DNA of 64,000 nt from Anoplolepis gracilipes (GCF_047496725.1 NC_132982.1:4247501-4311500), one strand, 5' to 3'. Positions 10,901 to 24,514 are shown, counted from the stretch's first letter. The notes: generated by a model from the sequence alone, not told the origin. Translations and numbers: made by a program.

Positions 10901-12929
10901 TGATCGTGTGGTGACAAAATTTTCAATTTTTAATTTTAAGAGAATAATATTAAAATTTTTTTAATATTAACTAAGGAAGAAATATATATTAAGAATAATA
11001 TTAACATGATTTTTGAAATGTATTAATTAAAATTTCCAAATTAAAAATTCAAAAATTTCTAAAACTTTATGAATACACGGAGAATCTTGATAAATAATTT
11101 AATAAATAAATGCTACTTTTCCTTCCTATTCAGAATTCATTCTGAAAAAAGTAAATTTTAAATAATTAATATATAAAAGAACACCTAATATATTCTTTTA
11201 CATATCTAATTTTTTTATATTAATTTTTTTAATCAATTTTGAATTTACAAGTTAAATATACAAATAGATGAAACATAAAACTTTCATCATTTAATTTCAC
11301 GGGATATTTTAATGATTGTGATTTAGCTAATGAAATGTGCTGCAAAAACTTAGTGTCTAATTTGGCGTCTGCGATATTTTTAACACTATCAATTTACGAA
11401 CGTGCCGATCGACATGATCGCGCGAGAAAGCGGCGAGAATTAAATGATCTAATCGACACCAACTTAACGATCCCGGACGATCTCGGATGGTTTGTAATTG
11501 ATGGCGATCGATAATGCCGAGCGTTACAACGGCTCCTCTCCTCGAAGTATCACCCACAAAACGGTGAGAATCCGGCCTAACGAGCCCGTGAAAAAAGTTA
11601 ATGGCTCGACTTCGACAAGGACTTCGTAGGTGGAAGACAAGGCGCGCTTCTCTCTTATTTTACGATGATAGTTTCGACACAGCATGACTATTGGCTGCAG
11701 CGTGACGTACGGTGTCGTCAGTTATGATACATCATAATTTTCACGGATATTCGTGTGTCGCGATGTTATATGCACCTTTGCGAACTGGGTGTGGATTCAG
11801 CGAGATTCTTGTCTTTCGCAACACATCAAGCAGACGTAGGGTCTCGAGTTTCGAACGTTCGCAGAAACGATTCTTATGATAGAAGTCCTAGAGATTTGCC
11901 TACGCTTTTTAAGATAAGGAGAAACAAAAATACAGGCTGTTCCAACGGAAATTTGCTAGAGATATAATATATATACAATATTATATTAATTTAGAAAGCT
12001 AGAATATTTTAATAAATATGATTTCTATTATCATGTATAAAAATATGAAATTGATTGCCCTTGAATGATTAATTTTCTTGCTCAAGTAACAGAGAAAATT
12101 ATCATCTGTAACATAATTTTATACTTGAATAACGTTACATCATTCGATCGTTTTTCTACGAGTTAGAATTAGCATTGGAAAGATTTGTTGCATATTGAAT
12201 TCTACGAGGATTGCTTCTCTCGAGCAATATATGTTAATATCTTGTACTGCATAATATACTGTATAACACATGTAGCGTTAAATGGGATTGTGCGATTCTC
12301 AGTCTATGATAACATTGAACGTGATCTTCATAAAAGCCAGAATCACAACACCCACGCTTAGCGTTAAATGCGAGATGTGAATACAGAATAATATCTCAAT
12401 TCATAAAGTAATATATCACAATCTTGTAAAGAGTTACAAGATACTGACCTGTAATATCCATTATAGCGTCAAATAATTATACCGTTGGCATCCTACATAA
12501 GTTTTCAAAATTGTGCTTGCCTCGACTCAATAGGTTCAATAATAACAAGTTACGTGGTTAAGGCAATAATTTATGGTACAGACATGAATTAATTAGTATT
12601 ATATGATAACGAAATACGAAAATTTTATTGCTCGCTAATCGCGATACAAATCTGCGCCTAATCTGTATGTGTATAAATGCAAGCTGAAAACAAGTTTAAA
12701 AATTTGTAATCAAACTGTATATAAAATATAAAAGCCTGCGATGTCTTTTTGATTAATACTAAATTAACGTGAGAGAGAGGCTTTCATTATTCATGTATAC
12801 ATATTTCTCAAAAAACATATTTAAAAAATTATAATTTATATTATATTATTTTTACAAACAAGCATTTCATCAGTAATTTATTATATTATTTTTATTATTT
12901 ATATTATATTGTATATATATATAAACACA
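10901..12929. other. Non-coding stretch, mostly AT-rich
   Basis: 10920-11340 is extremely AT-rich with short palindromes. 11370-11960 is mixed composition with short ORFs in several frames that show no domains. 11960-12929 is AT-rich. I see no gene, hairpin over 20 bp or tandem array here. Confidence 0.5.
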
Positions 12930-13273
12930 CAGGGTGTCCGGTAATTGATGAAAAACCTATTAATGGCAGATTCTTGAGATCATTTGGAGTCGATTTTTCC
13001 TCAGCGAAAATATCGAGAGACGTCATCATTTTTTGCAAATTTCCATTTTTTATCATTACATATCTTTGTAATTAAGTCTTAAATTAAAATTCTATCAAAG
13101 TAAACTCTATCTAAGTTTTGGCAACTTTTTAATTTCAAAAAGTTTAGTTTGCGAAAAGCGCTTGTAACTCGGAAATCATTGATGCCTCGACATTTTCACT
13201 GAGGAAAAATCGCCTCCAAATGATCTCAAGAATCTGCCATTAGCAGGTTTTTCACCAATTACCGGACAGCCTG
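12930..13273. mobile_element. MITE-like fold-back element with terminal inverted repeats of about 82 bp
   Basis: The left end begins CAGGGTGTCCGGTAATTGATG. The right end, read on the complementary strand, begins CAGGCTGTCCGGTAATTGGTG. The two arms continue in register for roughly 82 bp, both containing GGCAGATTCTTGAGATCATT, with about half a dozen mismatches. The 344-bp element has no transposase ORF, so it is non-autonomous. Flanks are (TA)n-like on both sides and no clear target-site duplication can be assigned. Confidence 0.8.
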
Positions 13274-13397
13274 CATACATATATAAATAATAATTTAAAA
13301 AAATAATTTGTTTTTTTTTCAAGTATTGTATGTGAATAGGAAAAGCTTTACTTTCGTTAAATTAGCATATTAATGTAAAAAAGGGATATCACAGAAT

Positions 13398-13441
13398 ATA
13401 TACATATATATGTATATGTATGTATATGTATGTATATGTAT
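13398..13441. repeat. (TATATG/TATG)n microsatellite
   Basis: Alternating TATATG and TATG units with a period of about 10 bp. Confidence 0.8.
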
Positions 13442-16135
13442 AAAATTCTGCAATGTCTCGTATATAAATCAAGAATTTCAAAGCATACGTCCTAAACTAC
13501 CATATCGAATTCATTTCAACTCAAGAGATCGCGCAAGATTAATGCATCTGCATCTTCTATGAGAGCGCACAATATTAGCCAAGACATGGTTGTACGCAAA
13601 ATTAGCACATCGTCGCCGAGGTGCGACACGTTTAGCAATGGGAATTCCGGCCATACGTTTTGCCATGGCGTATTGTCACCGATGGCTCGCATATAATACA
13701 CTCGGCCGACGATAATGAATGCGCCGTGGCAACACTCGTGCCGTATGACTAAACGAGATCTCTTTCTCTCTTCTCCGACTGGATGCTCCGAATCCATCTA
13801 CTGGCACGCGATCGTTTTCGCGACATGGAGGACGCTTCCATGGGGGCATTAAGTCCCCATAGCATGCGCGACCCGAACGATGAGCGAGGCGAGTCGGTCG
13901 TCCCGAGATGCCCACGCTTTCACTCGATATATATTGCCGGGAATCACGTGTCCTTGCATCGTCCTCACCGCGTTCGCAGATCGTATCCCGAGCGGGAGAA
14001 GGCGTGATATCCGAGTTATACGACCCCTCGTATCTTACGTACGCACCGATTCTCGATATGCGTAAGACTGCGAAATATCGCGCGTAACACCGAAACGAGG
14101 CACGTATATTCTAGTTTTATCGTAAGATCGTACTGTTCCTGGACGATGGTGTCTATAAACGTTTTATATATCTTGTAAATATAATGAATATATCTTTGAG
14201 AAAAATTCTATATAAAAAGTGTAGATTTTTATAATTTAATACGGTAACAAGTTGACGAAATTAATATGAAATTATAGCCGCCGTCTGCAAATAAAGAGAT
14301 AGCGGCGACCTGTCGAATCTCGCAATATCACGCATTAATTGAAGAAAAAGAGAGAAAAGAGAGAGAGTTGACACAGTTTCATCTCACGATTATTACCGAT
14401 TTCAATTAATAATATTCTACATTTCACTGATGTTTAAAAATTCGTAAAAATTTATTTTAATACAACTTTTCTGATTACTTCTCCTAACAAAGTTCTTATT
14501 TCATTTCAGTGTCTTTATCCTAAAAATTTCATATTTAATATACGATCATATTTTCGCGGCGTTCGCAAAAATTATTCATGCTGTTAAAATGGCGCAATTA
14601 AGTATTGTCAAGAAGATTGCACAGATTCACGATGATACGACACCGCTGACTAGAGCGTCATTAAATAAATCGTCTTCAGCCAGCGCGCGATGTTTGCATA
14701 CTCACAACTAGACAAATCGCGCCGGTCGAACGGAAACATGGCGATAGAAAGACGAGGCGAGAGCTACCGACGATTCCCCAACTAACGAATGGCTCGATTT
14801 GCATGGCTCGTTAACAATACATGCATAAGGAACGCTAATGCGCTATTTTGTTTCGGACGGCCTCGTCGCGGCAAACTTGTAATGAAAAAAAAAAAAACGC
14901 GGCTCCACCTCAGAATCCTGTTTTTTCTTTCGTGTATGTCTGTATCTTTGTCGAACACGTGACGACAAGGACGATCGTTCTGACCGCGAGTCAAACAACT
15001 CGCAAGATTAAATGATTAAACTGGTCCAGAGAAAGTAATGTCATTCCTTCTTCTATAATACATTAATCTTGGTCAACCATTTCTGCAATGCTATTATTAA
15101 ATATTTTCCTTAAGGTATAATTTTTACAAAATTATTATATTTTAATAATGATGCCTTTTTACAACAAGAATTTGATCTTGAAAAAATCTAGGTAACGATC
15201 TTTAAAAGTTTCTTTTTTTTTTTTCAAGAAATGAACGCATGTGTCTGCCTACGATATTTTCAATCCAAAATTGCTTGAGTGATAAGTTATGAGCATGAGA
15301 AGTCGTTCAAGATCCTGCAGAATAAACACGGATCGTACAGGAAACCGACCTGTTGACGGCTCGATGAAGATGAGTTATGGTGACCGTCGCCTCTGGGTCT
15401 CGCGGGCCCCTCTTCCCCCCCGAGGCCTCTCCTCCCCCATCATTCCACGAGATCTTACAAATGCTCGCGTGCACATACGTCGTAATGCCGGCGTCGTTAA
15501 CTCTTTATACGTCTGTCAGGCCCGTTTGAATAATGTCATTGTCGACCGATACCAAGCCGCCGCCGCCACTTTCCTTCGAAATGGACCATGTTGATCGAAT
15601 TGATCATACATTCTCGGAGAAATAAGAAAAATAAAGATTCGTGCGAAATATAGCTTCTTGTGTTAATGATCGCATGCAGTATCGCAACTTTTCTTCAGAT
15701 CAATTTTTCTGCTTAATATTACGCGGGATGAATCGAATGACCATTTCTCGTCGTGCTCTCCAGAAAAAAAGGGATATAAGATTATATATTTGACCATATG
15801 TAATGTACAAGTCCATTTTTTTCAAAAAAAAAAAGAAAAAAAAAAAAAAGAAATATCAAAATTAATAATCAAAGGATACGCCAACTCCTTCTCACTACCG
15901 AGTCGAACGAAATTGAGCGATGAAAATAATCTCGTCATTTTCTCAGCTTCTAAAGCACATAATCTGACAGCAGGATTCGCCGTTAATCGACGTGCGTGCA
16001 CGATAAATCGATGCGCGGTGAGAAAGATGGCCGAACATTCCTAACCGATGCGGCGACATCGGCGATGTGTCGTCGCGGATGCCCCCGAGTACTACCGCGC
16101 TTCACCGGGGCCCCGACGCAGGCCCATATAAAGAA

Positions 16136-16170
16136 TGCGTGCGTGCGTGCGTGCGCGCGCGCGCGCACGC
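16136..16170. repeat. (GTGC)n(GC)n alternating purine-pyrimidine tract
   Basis: Repeated GTGC units pass into GCGCGCGC. This is a sequence type able to form Z-DNA. Confidence 0.85.
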
Positions 16171-16409
16171 AGGCAGGTAGAGAGGACGGGAGCCGCGAGC
16201 GCGCGGCGTTCACGAAGATGAAGGCACGAAGAGACGGAGGACCGGACGGACGCGAACATAAAATGCACGCACGATAAGCGTGTGTGCGTGTCTGTGCGTA
16301 TGTGTGCGCGTGTACTTAGCATAAGTCTCGCACCCGAGGCACTCTCTCATCGTATTTCATGCCGGCTATGCTTATACGCTCGCGTCGCTCGCCGCGTATA
16401 ACCGCCTGC

Positions 16410-16480
16410 TTTTCCTTTTTTTTTTCTTCTTCTTCTTCTTTCTCTTCGTCGTCGTCATCGTCATCGTCGTCGTCATCTTC
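16410..16480. repeat. Poly-T, (TTC)n and (GTC/ATC)n trinucleotide tract
   Basis: A T run, then TTC repeats, then GTCGTCATCGTCATCGTCGT. It is open in several frames but bounded by no exon signals. Confidence 0.85.
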
Positions 16481-18106
16481 GTTCACCTCGAGTCCACCGT
16501 CGTGTCTCGGGTGCGAGGATAGAAATCGCCTCCGGTAACCGAACGCGATCCCGCAAGAATGACGCGTAACACGATGTTACTCTTGTGCGCGGAGGATCGA
16601 ATTCGTTTCGCCGAACTCACGGTATTACAAGGCTTTGTCGCCTGCAGTAAATGCGTACTGTTTAATTTGCTTCAAGCAAGAAAATAAGCCGTACCCAGGA
16701 AAACCAAGTAATAGCCTCCAAGTAGAACGGTGCAAAGATATTGCGAAATTATGCGAAAAGAAGCAAATAAATGTTAGATAAGTGCGTTATCGAAAATTCA
16801 ATTCAATATGTATGTATTTAATCCTTACTCCGTATTTTTCGCACCTTCTGACTGTACAGGTGGGTCAGCGTATTTTCGATAAGTTTATTAATATGTAAAA
16901 ATGTTTTTAAAAAATCTGATAAAATGTATATACCTTCTTTGAAGATTCTAAATAAAGACTAAAATAATAAATTTGAAAAATAATTTACTTAAATATATTA
17001 TTTTATGATTACTTGTTTTTTCGAGAAATTGACGTGTTGTTAGAAAAATAACAGACATAAATAACCCACCAGTTACGGAATAAGGGTTAATAATTTCTTC
17101 TTGGAAACTACATCGTACAAAATCTAGAATTCTGTTAAATCCTCATCTCATGCTCCACTTAATCGCTCGTCGGTAGATACAAGGACATGTAAATAGAGGC
17201 TTATCAACGACATGAAGCGTTACGAGCGTTATAATGACACCCGGATTGGCGATTTAACGAGTCGCTTACGGTTGTACCAGACATTCGCGAATTATCAGAC
17301 ATCGCAGAACCGATAGCCTCTCGCGATATCATCCTGCGCTAACAGAATCCGCACGGAGCGTAACACGCGACTATATTTGCAATACTGCTGGTCTCCGTGA
17401 TCGTCGGAATTTACCCAAACGCTCGATAGACGTCAACCGAAACGATCGTCCGTCTTATATTGTGAACTTAGCGATACCGAAATAGCATGATACGCCGAGT
17501 GCTCGAAGTAAAGTTGCGACGACGCGATACTTTGTATCGCGAAATACGCGAATATTTCGTACGGTTATCTGGCTGACAATGAGATAAATCTGCTCACGTG
17601 CGTAGATCAAGATTTAACTTGCTTTCACGGGAACTGCTAATAAAGTAAGGAGACGTTTGTAAAGATTATTTCAAGATTATATAGACAAATGAGAGTACAA
17701 CTTTGCGAAACTCGACGTGGTATTTTAAATACATAGAAAGTAATTGTACACTCAACCTTGGATTAAAACCTCATGTGAAGGTTATTATTTACAGCGAGAG
17801 ATCGCAAAGTGGTCCGGCTTAACGAGCCCTTTAAAAAATTTATGCGCACCTTAAAACTTTCTTAACCAGGATTAATGCGGAAGAAGAAAGAGAGAAAGAG
17901 AGAAAGCAGGCCGCGCGCGAATACTTACGCCAGGCCTATCGTCGGAAATGACTTATAGCGCCCGATTCGAGGTTCCGTACGTCGTAATAACCTAAATTAA
18001 GTCTGCAAACTCTCTATGGCGTTGGTGTTCCCTCCATTCTTACAGGTCCTTGCCGCAAGTGTTCACCGTTATCGAGAGGATAATAATGCTTCTCCCGCGG
18101 CGCGAG

Positions 18107-18108
18107 AT

Positions 18109-18140
<32 letters not shown>
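18107..18140. repeat. (GA)n microsatellite
   Basis: About 16 GA units with one interruption (AA). Confidence 0.85.
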
Positions 18141-18143
<3 letters not shown>

Positions 18144-18604
18144 GAAAAGAACTCTCCGAGACACACACGTGTGCCCTCTCGACGTCTTTCTCGACAAGCA
18201 CAACGTGTGTGCGGTCCTTGAGACTTTACGCACGGCCATTTCACGGAGGATGTGACGCAAACGCGACGTGAGGTAAAACCGCGTGGTCTGCGATGAGATT
18301 TCGGAAGATATGCCTTGACTTTGATGCGCTCCTTTTGCCGCGGACGCGGGCGCGAAAGCGCGAGGGTAAACGACACCGTTGATAAGAGCTATCTTACGTG
18401 CAGCACGTATTACTTTTATTACAAAAGTGATTTTAGAATAATTTCTTTCCTCCAACAAGAAAGAAATAAGCTAAGAAGAACGACTTTTCATTCACTCTTA
18501 TATGATTAATTATATTAATCTCATTTGTCTTATGCATCTTAATATTACACGCAGAATAGATTATCCGGGCATTATCATACCATTGATTTTTCACACATTT
18601 TCTG

Positions 18605-18800
18605 TATTTATAGATTTATAGATGCATCAATCGCGCTTATGCGTTTATAGATCTATGAATTCATAAAATTACAGATTGATGACTCAATAAATCCATAAAT
18701 TTATAGATTCATAAATCAATCGATTGCTTCATTTTAAGCCTATGCAGAATTCTTTATAGATCCATGAATTTGTACATTGGCAAGCCTACAGTTCTGTATA
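18605..18800. repeat. Degenerate array of TTTATAGAT / CCATAAAT motifs
   Basis: The stretch repeats variants of TTTATAGATTTATAGATGC, TTTATAGATCTATGAATTCA and CCATAAATTTATAGATTCAT at irregular spacing. A second array of the same motif, in inverted orientation, lies at 37770-37960. It looks like a decayed satellite or two copies of one dispersed element. Confidence 0.55.
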
Positions 18801-20549
18801 CTATGTTCACAGATCGATAGATCGTTAAGTTTTTTTACACACAATATGCGTTTATAAAAAATGACGTTGTTGAGAGATTTCACTATTTTACCTTCAAGAT
18901 ACCTTCATTCTTGTCAATATTGCGATTTGTGATAGGACGTTTAATCAATATGATGTCATTGTGATACTAACATAGAGACTCGTACGAATCGTGTACTAGG
19001 AAACAAGGCAAATGGATACAAAAGCATTCGCTGCGCCATCCCATTGCCCATCCTTCCCACGGGGCGCATGAATCATTTATCAGCCTCGATCTCCGATCCA
19101 AACCAAAATTATCCGCCTGACGATTCAATCTACAGCCATTTACCCGCTAAACGTCTATGACATTCTTATCGGGCGGCGCAGAACGGGATTGTCGTACGGC
19201 GTGTCTTATCGCAGCTGGATCCCCGTTTTATGAGTCCCGACAATCGTAAATACGACGAAGAAACACGCGCTCAATTGGCAGAAAGGCATGCGACGCTGAT
19301 TGTAAGAACCGTTCAATCAGCTCGTGCACGGTTAATTCGCGAAACGATAGGCGCGATAAAAGTCACCTCACGTCACAAAAAAGACGATTCAATCTCGACC
19401 AAGATATACTTGACGTTTACGCAGTACGAATTAATAATACAGCGAGTTTGAACGGTCAGGAAAGATAGGCTTGAATGATAATAATTATAAATAAATGCAA
19501 AACACAGTCATTATCTTGTAAAGGCTAAATATTGGGCTATCAAGATATTAATTTTATTACACGCACTTTCGTAGATTCAACCGATTAATTTCAAGTATTA
19601 AACAACTTTGAAACCCCCCGTTAAATTTCTAGAGATTGCGAGAAATCAGGTCTCTGATAATGTAGTGAAATTTAATATTAATTAATTTGTACAGTTACAG
19701 CTGTCAAACTTACAATCGCCATATTTTGCCGCACATCGGTTGCCTCTCGAATGCAAATCGCGATAAGAGAGGAGGGAAGACGGTGATTTCTCGCGTTCGC
19801 GTCGGCGTCGTATAAGGCTCGTTTCTTTGCCGAGGTGCACGAGGTGCGGTAATCTTAAACCCAAGAAAACGAGCGTCCTCGGGCATGGAACGCTGCCGCC
19901 GTGTCGCCGTCGCCACCGCTGCCGGACGACGGAAATGAAATACGAGTGAGAGACGAAGGCACGAACTTAATTTAGGTTGTTACGGGCGCGGACCCCACCG
20001 TTCTTACTCGCCAAAAACGCGCTGGCTGGTTCGCCGGCGATAAGTCATTGCGACGATAAGCCGTCCGCGGGACGCAAAACGGCGAAGGTCCGCGGACGCA
20101 AGTCCGAATTAAGGTTTCACGAAGAAAAATGCGCGGCCGTTATCGCTGGAAGAAAAAAGCATAACATCTTCCTCCGACGGAGAAAGCGTGGAATTTCATT
20201 TTTATAGTGTAGACCGCCGTGTTGTGAAGTACTTTGTCTCGGAGACATCATTGTCGCAAAGTGGCTGAGAAATTGCAGGCAATTACGCTCAGACGTTTTT
20301 AAGCGCGGCACACGATATATTAATTTGAGGAAGCGACTCGTAGGATCATGGGAAATATTTTTTTCGCAATGCACTTAAATTTTCTCAATGTTGCAATAAG
20401 GTTTAATTCTTTAGTTTTATCTTTGGAAGAAATTTAAAACTTATCCAAACTCGCTTGAACTTTTCGCTACGGAAAAGATCCGCAGCTAATTTACGTTTAT
20501 ATTTGTACGAAATAAAAATGACCTCTTTTTCTTTTTTAAAGCAAAGTGA
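18801..20549. other. Non-coding stretch
   Basis: Mixed composition with a GC-rich patch at 19700-20200. ORFs in both orientations overlap and have no recognisable domain. No repeat structure was seen. Confidence 0.45.
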
Positions 20550-20900
20550 TTTTTCTCACAACAACATCGGGCTATAAATATTTCGCTACGAAAGCAGTTT
20601 GACACGTTCACCCTCGCGTGCTTCAATCTCAGCGAAAATAATGAAACTTCGGCGAGATACTTTATATGGAACCGAGGGGCCGGTCAGAAGGTGTGGTCCC
20701 TGACAGACAACCAGGCGTTGGTCTTAAATCCAAGCCAGGCGGCGAACAGAGACCAGATCCTTCACATCTCCTGCGAACCACTTAGTCAACGAAAGAACGT
20801 GCTGCCGCGGGAAGATTCTTATCTGGTGTTTGCCAGGACGCGTCGCTCGTTAAACCTCCGATGCACTTTGGGGGTCAATATGTACATAACGTACCTATAA
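20550..20900 (+). CDS. Uncharacterised open frame of 116 codons, possible exon
   Basis: The frame is open from after a TGA at 20547-20549 to TAA at 20898-20900. A plausible acceptor (CTTCAATCTCAG, AG at 20631-20632) would give an exon starting at 20633. The predicted peptide is balanced in composition, for example SENNETSARYFIWNRGAGQK and QILHISCEPLSQRKNVLPRE, with three cysteines and no low-complexity runs. No ATG lies early in the frame, which fits an internal or terminal exon. I do not recognise a domain and no polyadenylation signal is obvious, so it may be a chance open frame in moderately GC-rich DNA. Confidence 0.22.
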   Translation, partial: FFSQQHRAINISLRKQFDTFTLACFNLSENNETSARYFIWNRGAGQKVWSLTDNQALVLNPSQAANRDQILHISCEPLSQRKNVLPREDSYLVFARTRRSLNLRCTLGVNMYITYL

Positions 20901-21432
20901 TTTTCCTATCGTACGTGTCAATTTGGGGAAATATTGACATACCGAGATCTTTATTTTATTCTTAATTACGCGCGCGTTGCGCGATAACCGACGTGAAAAT
21001 TTTCTTATCGATCTACGCTTCATTACTTTATCGCGTAAGATGTTTGGATAAACTGGAGAACAAACAATTTGTTAAAGGATTAAAAAGACAGAGGCGAGTG
21101 CACTAACAAGACGTAAATTACTCTGAAAATTTCGCCGATAATTTCTGTTCAAATTTAATCGAATTTAAAATTAATTATTCTTCTATTCTACAATCATATT
21201 TATATTCATTTCAATTATTATGCGCTATGTTATCATTAATATTTTTTAAAAATAATTTCGATATACCTATTATAAAAGAAACATCAAGTATGAAGTTTGT
21301 TCTTGCATCTCTTTAACAACTATTATACAGCGAAACTTTTAACCGGGCAAACCTCTATAATTAACTTATAGAATGCAAAATTACGCTCATATTCATTTCT
21401 GTAAGAAACCTTCAATTAATACCCGAAGCATG

Positions 21433-21461
21433 CCCTCCCTCCCTCCCTCCCTCCCTCCCTC
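21433..21461. repeat. (CCCT)n tetranucleotide microsatellite
   Basis: Seven consecutive CCCT units. Confidence 0.85.
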
Positions 21462-23724
21462 GCTCGAAAACGCATTTAGATATTAGTTAAGAATATTCCA
21501 CAAGCAACGCGTTGAAACTACAACAACAAAGTGATTGATCAGACGAGTGCGGCATTTATGCCTCGCGGTTTTCGCCGACAATTACGGGTTTCAAGGATGC
21601 CTCGTGCCGATAGGTAGGCAAAGAATTCGTCCTTCCTCGAAGGAAGATCCGAGAGGATGACGAAAGGAACGGCAGTGCCGGGCTATTGTCCAGTGAGAGA
21701 ATCGAAGAAGAAGCGTCGGTGGAGTGAAAGGAAAGAAGACGGAGGGCCGAGGGGGGATTCACCCCCGGGGGCACGGCATAAATCGCTATGGACAGACAGC
21801 ATGTTCGACTAATTACAGATCCCTGATTACCGACGGGCGCGACTGCGGCCGCCTAATAAAGAGAAAATAAATTAATAAACCTCTCTAATATCGTGGCCGG
21901 CCCATCTCGCCTTGTAGCCCGGCATAAAAAAGAAGTGTTTATTAATTTATTGTGATCGAGCCGCGATAAAAAGCCATGCCGGATCAAAGGATTCGAAAAT
22001 GTTCTTCGCATTGCAACGACTGGAACCGGCTCCGCCTTCGGTCTTCTGTCTATGTTAATGTGACTTCATCGCACAGTCACTGAAAATTTATTCCTCCTTC
22101 TTAGATTAATGTCAAAAATCGTCTCTTCTCTCTGAATTATTATAAACTATTACATTTTTAATATTATTTTCTTTACTTATTAAACAGTATTTATTCTAAA
22201 ATATACACGGAATAATATAATCTATATATTTTCTATTAATTTTTTTATTAAAATACTAGAAAAGATCTAAACAAAATACTTGATTTAATCTCCTTTAAGA
22301 ATATATTCTCTAAAATATAATAGAATCAAAATACAAAGACAAATTTTGTTTTATACTTCATAAGGACAAAATATCTTTCATAAAGTATATAAATTATCTC
22401 GCTTAACCGAAAGGTTAATTAAGCATAGAAGATTTATTTCCAATTTCTCTACCAATACGTCTCAATTTACCTAGATATTTTCGAATCAACAAGCAAGCTA
22501 ACCTTTCTATATGATCCCACGTCGAAGATTAAAGCATCAAAGAAACCGTCGGCGAGAATCGATCTGCTGCCCGTATCGAATGGGCGGCGATAATGCGATG
22601 GAAAAGAGACACGATCGAAGAAGAAGAAGGGCAGATAGCGGAACACGCTAAACTTCCGCGTGGGCCTTTCCATGGACCTACAAGATGACAGCGGCAAAGG
22701 CGTTTGTCCGCTGCTGTGCCGAGACCACGGAAGGATTTATTTTCACAGCGAAGATGCAACTGGAGTTGTGCCCGACGAGGGGCAACGGAGATCTATAATG
22801 AACTGTAGCGAAACCTGGTCTCGGGTGTGCTCGCGGGGGCGTTTTCACGAGCAATTAATGTGGCCTTAAAGGGACCGTGCGAAACGCCTCTGCGATAAAG
22901 GGACCCGAACAAGAAAGTAATCTAACGCTGTCTCGATTTAAACGAATCTGTCATTTTTATGTATCCAATTGTTACAAACATTTTTTTAATTTATAGTCAT
23001 AATAGAAATCTATAATCACATATAAAAATAAATTATATTTTGACAGAAAATTTCATTTAATAATTTTCGTAAAAAATAATCTTATATAAAATTATATATC
23101 TTTATAATCTTTGCAGAAATTAAAATTAGATTAGGAGAAAATATTCCTATCTTTTTTCTGTTAAATATAAAATTTATATAACAAAAAAATTAACGTATTT
23201 CATTTCACAAAAAGTAAAATAAAAAATCTTATGTCGTGCTCACGATAATATACATGATATAATAATAAATATTAATATCAATATTAAAAAATTAAAAATA
23301 TTAAAAATAATATTGTAATAATTAATAATAATATTATTATTATTATAAATTATTCATAAAAATTACATATATATTTGTATATAAAATACCGTATTATATG
23401 ATTTATACCGTCTGTCATATTAGAATCTAGTTACAAGGTTCGAAAAGGATGTAACGCGCAATTCATTATGCGTAAAACCGTAACGACATTATTAGGACAA
23501 GATCGTTAACGCTTAATTACATTATCGCAAAAGTATTACTAGATAATCGTTGGAGCGGGATGTGACTCGGTTTCTTAATAAGCGAGTATAATCTGCGCGT
23601 TGGTGGCACGGCGTCTTTCAAAGGCACCGCTGTCGGATCGTTAGCGGATTGGAAATGCGCTCGCTCTTAATGATTGAGCGAATATCGAAGTCGTCGCGGA
23701 GATGAAGAGAGCGAAGCGCGAGAT

Positions 23725-23725
<1 letters not shown>

Positions 23726-23769
<44 letters not shown>
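23726..23769. repeat. (CT)22 microsatellite
   Basis: An uninterrupted CT array in a GC-rich patch. Confidence 0.9.
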
Positions 23770-23772
<3 letters not shown>

Positions 23773-24022
23773 CATCCTCCTCATGCGAGAGATCGAGAGC
23801 GCGTCGTCCTTTAAAGAAACGCGGCGGCAATTTTCTATTAAAGCGATAGCCGACCGCCGTGACGGGGCAACAAATTTCTTATAGGCAATGTAAATCGACC
23901 CATAAGTCGGTATACTTACACTATTTAGCCAATTAGCGGAATGCGACCGGTTTTATGTACGAAGAAAGACGCCGATCTTCTTCCATTATAGCCGAGTATC
24001 CTGATATTGAATTGTGGTTTTA

Positions 24023-24060
24023 CGGCCGGTTGCACCAGTAGGCTAAACATAAAGAACGGA
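24023..24060 (+). mobile_element. Possible terminal fragment of a GGCCGGTTGCACC-type element
   Basis: CGGCCGGTTGCACCAGTAGG resembles the terminal inverted repeat of small insect DNA elements whose ends read GGCCGGTTGCACC. I find no matching inverted end within the next 1.5 kb, so it would be a solo or eroded end. The family link is from memory. Confidence 0.25.
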
Positions 24061-24499
24061 TTATTATACATAGATAGTTTACAGTCAGTTCAATTAAAAA
24101 ACTATTATTTTAAAACACAAATCTATTCAAGATAAATTAATCAAGCTTGACTATGTTATACATATAATGTTATAATTAGATTGTTGGGACACGACTGATA
24201 ATTATGTTGCATTTGAACAAAAAGGTTGAATAATATCAATAAAATGTCATACAAGTCAAATAATATAAATAAAATATTAATCGGTAGCTTATTCAGTTAA
24301 AAATTTGCTTTTAATTATTTTCGACATTTAGATTTTATTATGTAGAGAACACAATTAACGGAATAAAGTAAACAACATTATATTTGATAGATTGAATCTA
24401 AAGTTAAGTTCTGAACTTTCAAAATATATGCAGAATAAACAATATACAAAACACCACGGGAGGATCCTGGGAGGGAGTTTTGGGGCTAAATTCCTCTCT

Positions 24500-24514
24500 C
24501 CCCCCCCCCCCCCC
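24500..24514. repeat. Poly-C run of 15
   Basis: An uninterrupted cytosine run following CTCTCT. Length may be unreliable in assembly. Confidence 0.9.

Larger units (their letters stand above)
13274..18599. other. Non-coding stretch with microsatellites and GC-rich islands
   Basis: This contains a TATATG-type repeat (13398-13441), purine runs, a GC/CpG-rich island at about 15960-16330 with GTGCGTGC/GCGC repeats, a (TTC)n(GTC)n tract (16410-16480), a further GC-rich stretch at 17880-18390 and a GA microsatellite (18107-18140). ORFs of 70-130 codons fall in the GC-rich parts, overlap in opposite frames and carry no domain. 13516-13797 (minus, 93 codons) was considered and not accepted. Confidence 0.5.

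Noticed and set aside
10518..10914. Arg/His/Ser-rich ORFs on both strands
   Set aside because: They are translations of GTGCGT/GAGA simple sequence in a GC-rich island.
13516..13797. 93-codon minus ORF with an ordinary-looking peptide
   Set aside because: No domain, no convincing acceptor or donor, and codon third positions show no clear bias. Another minus frame overlaps it (13676-13915).
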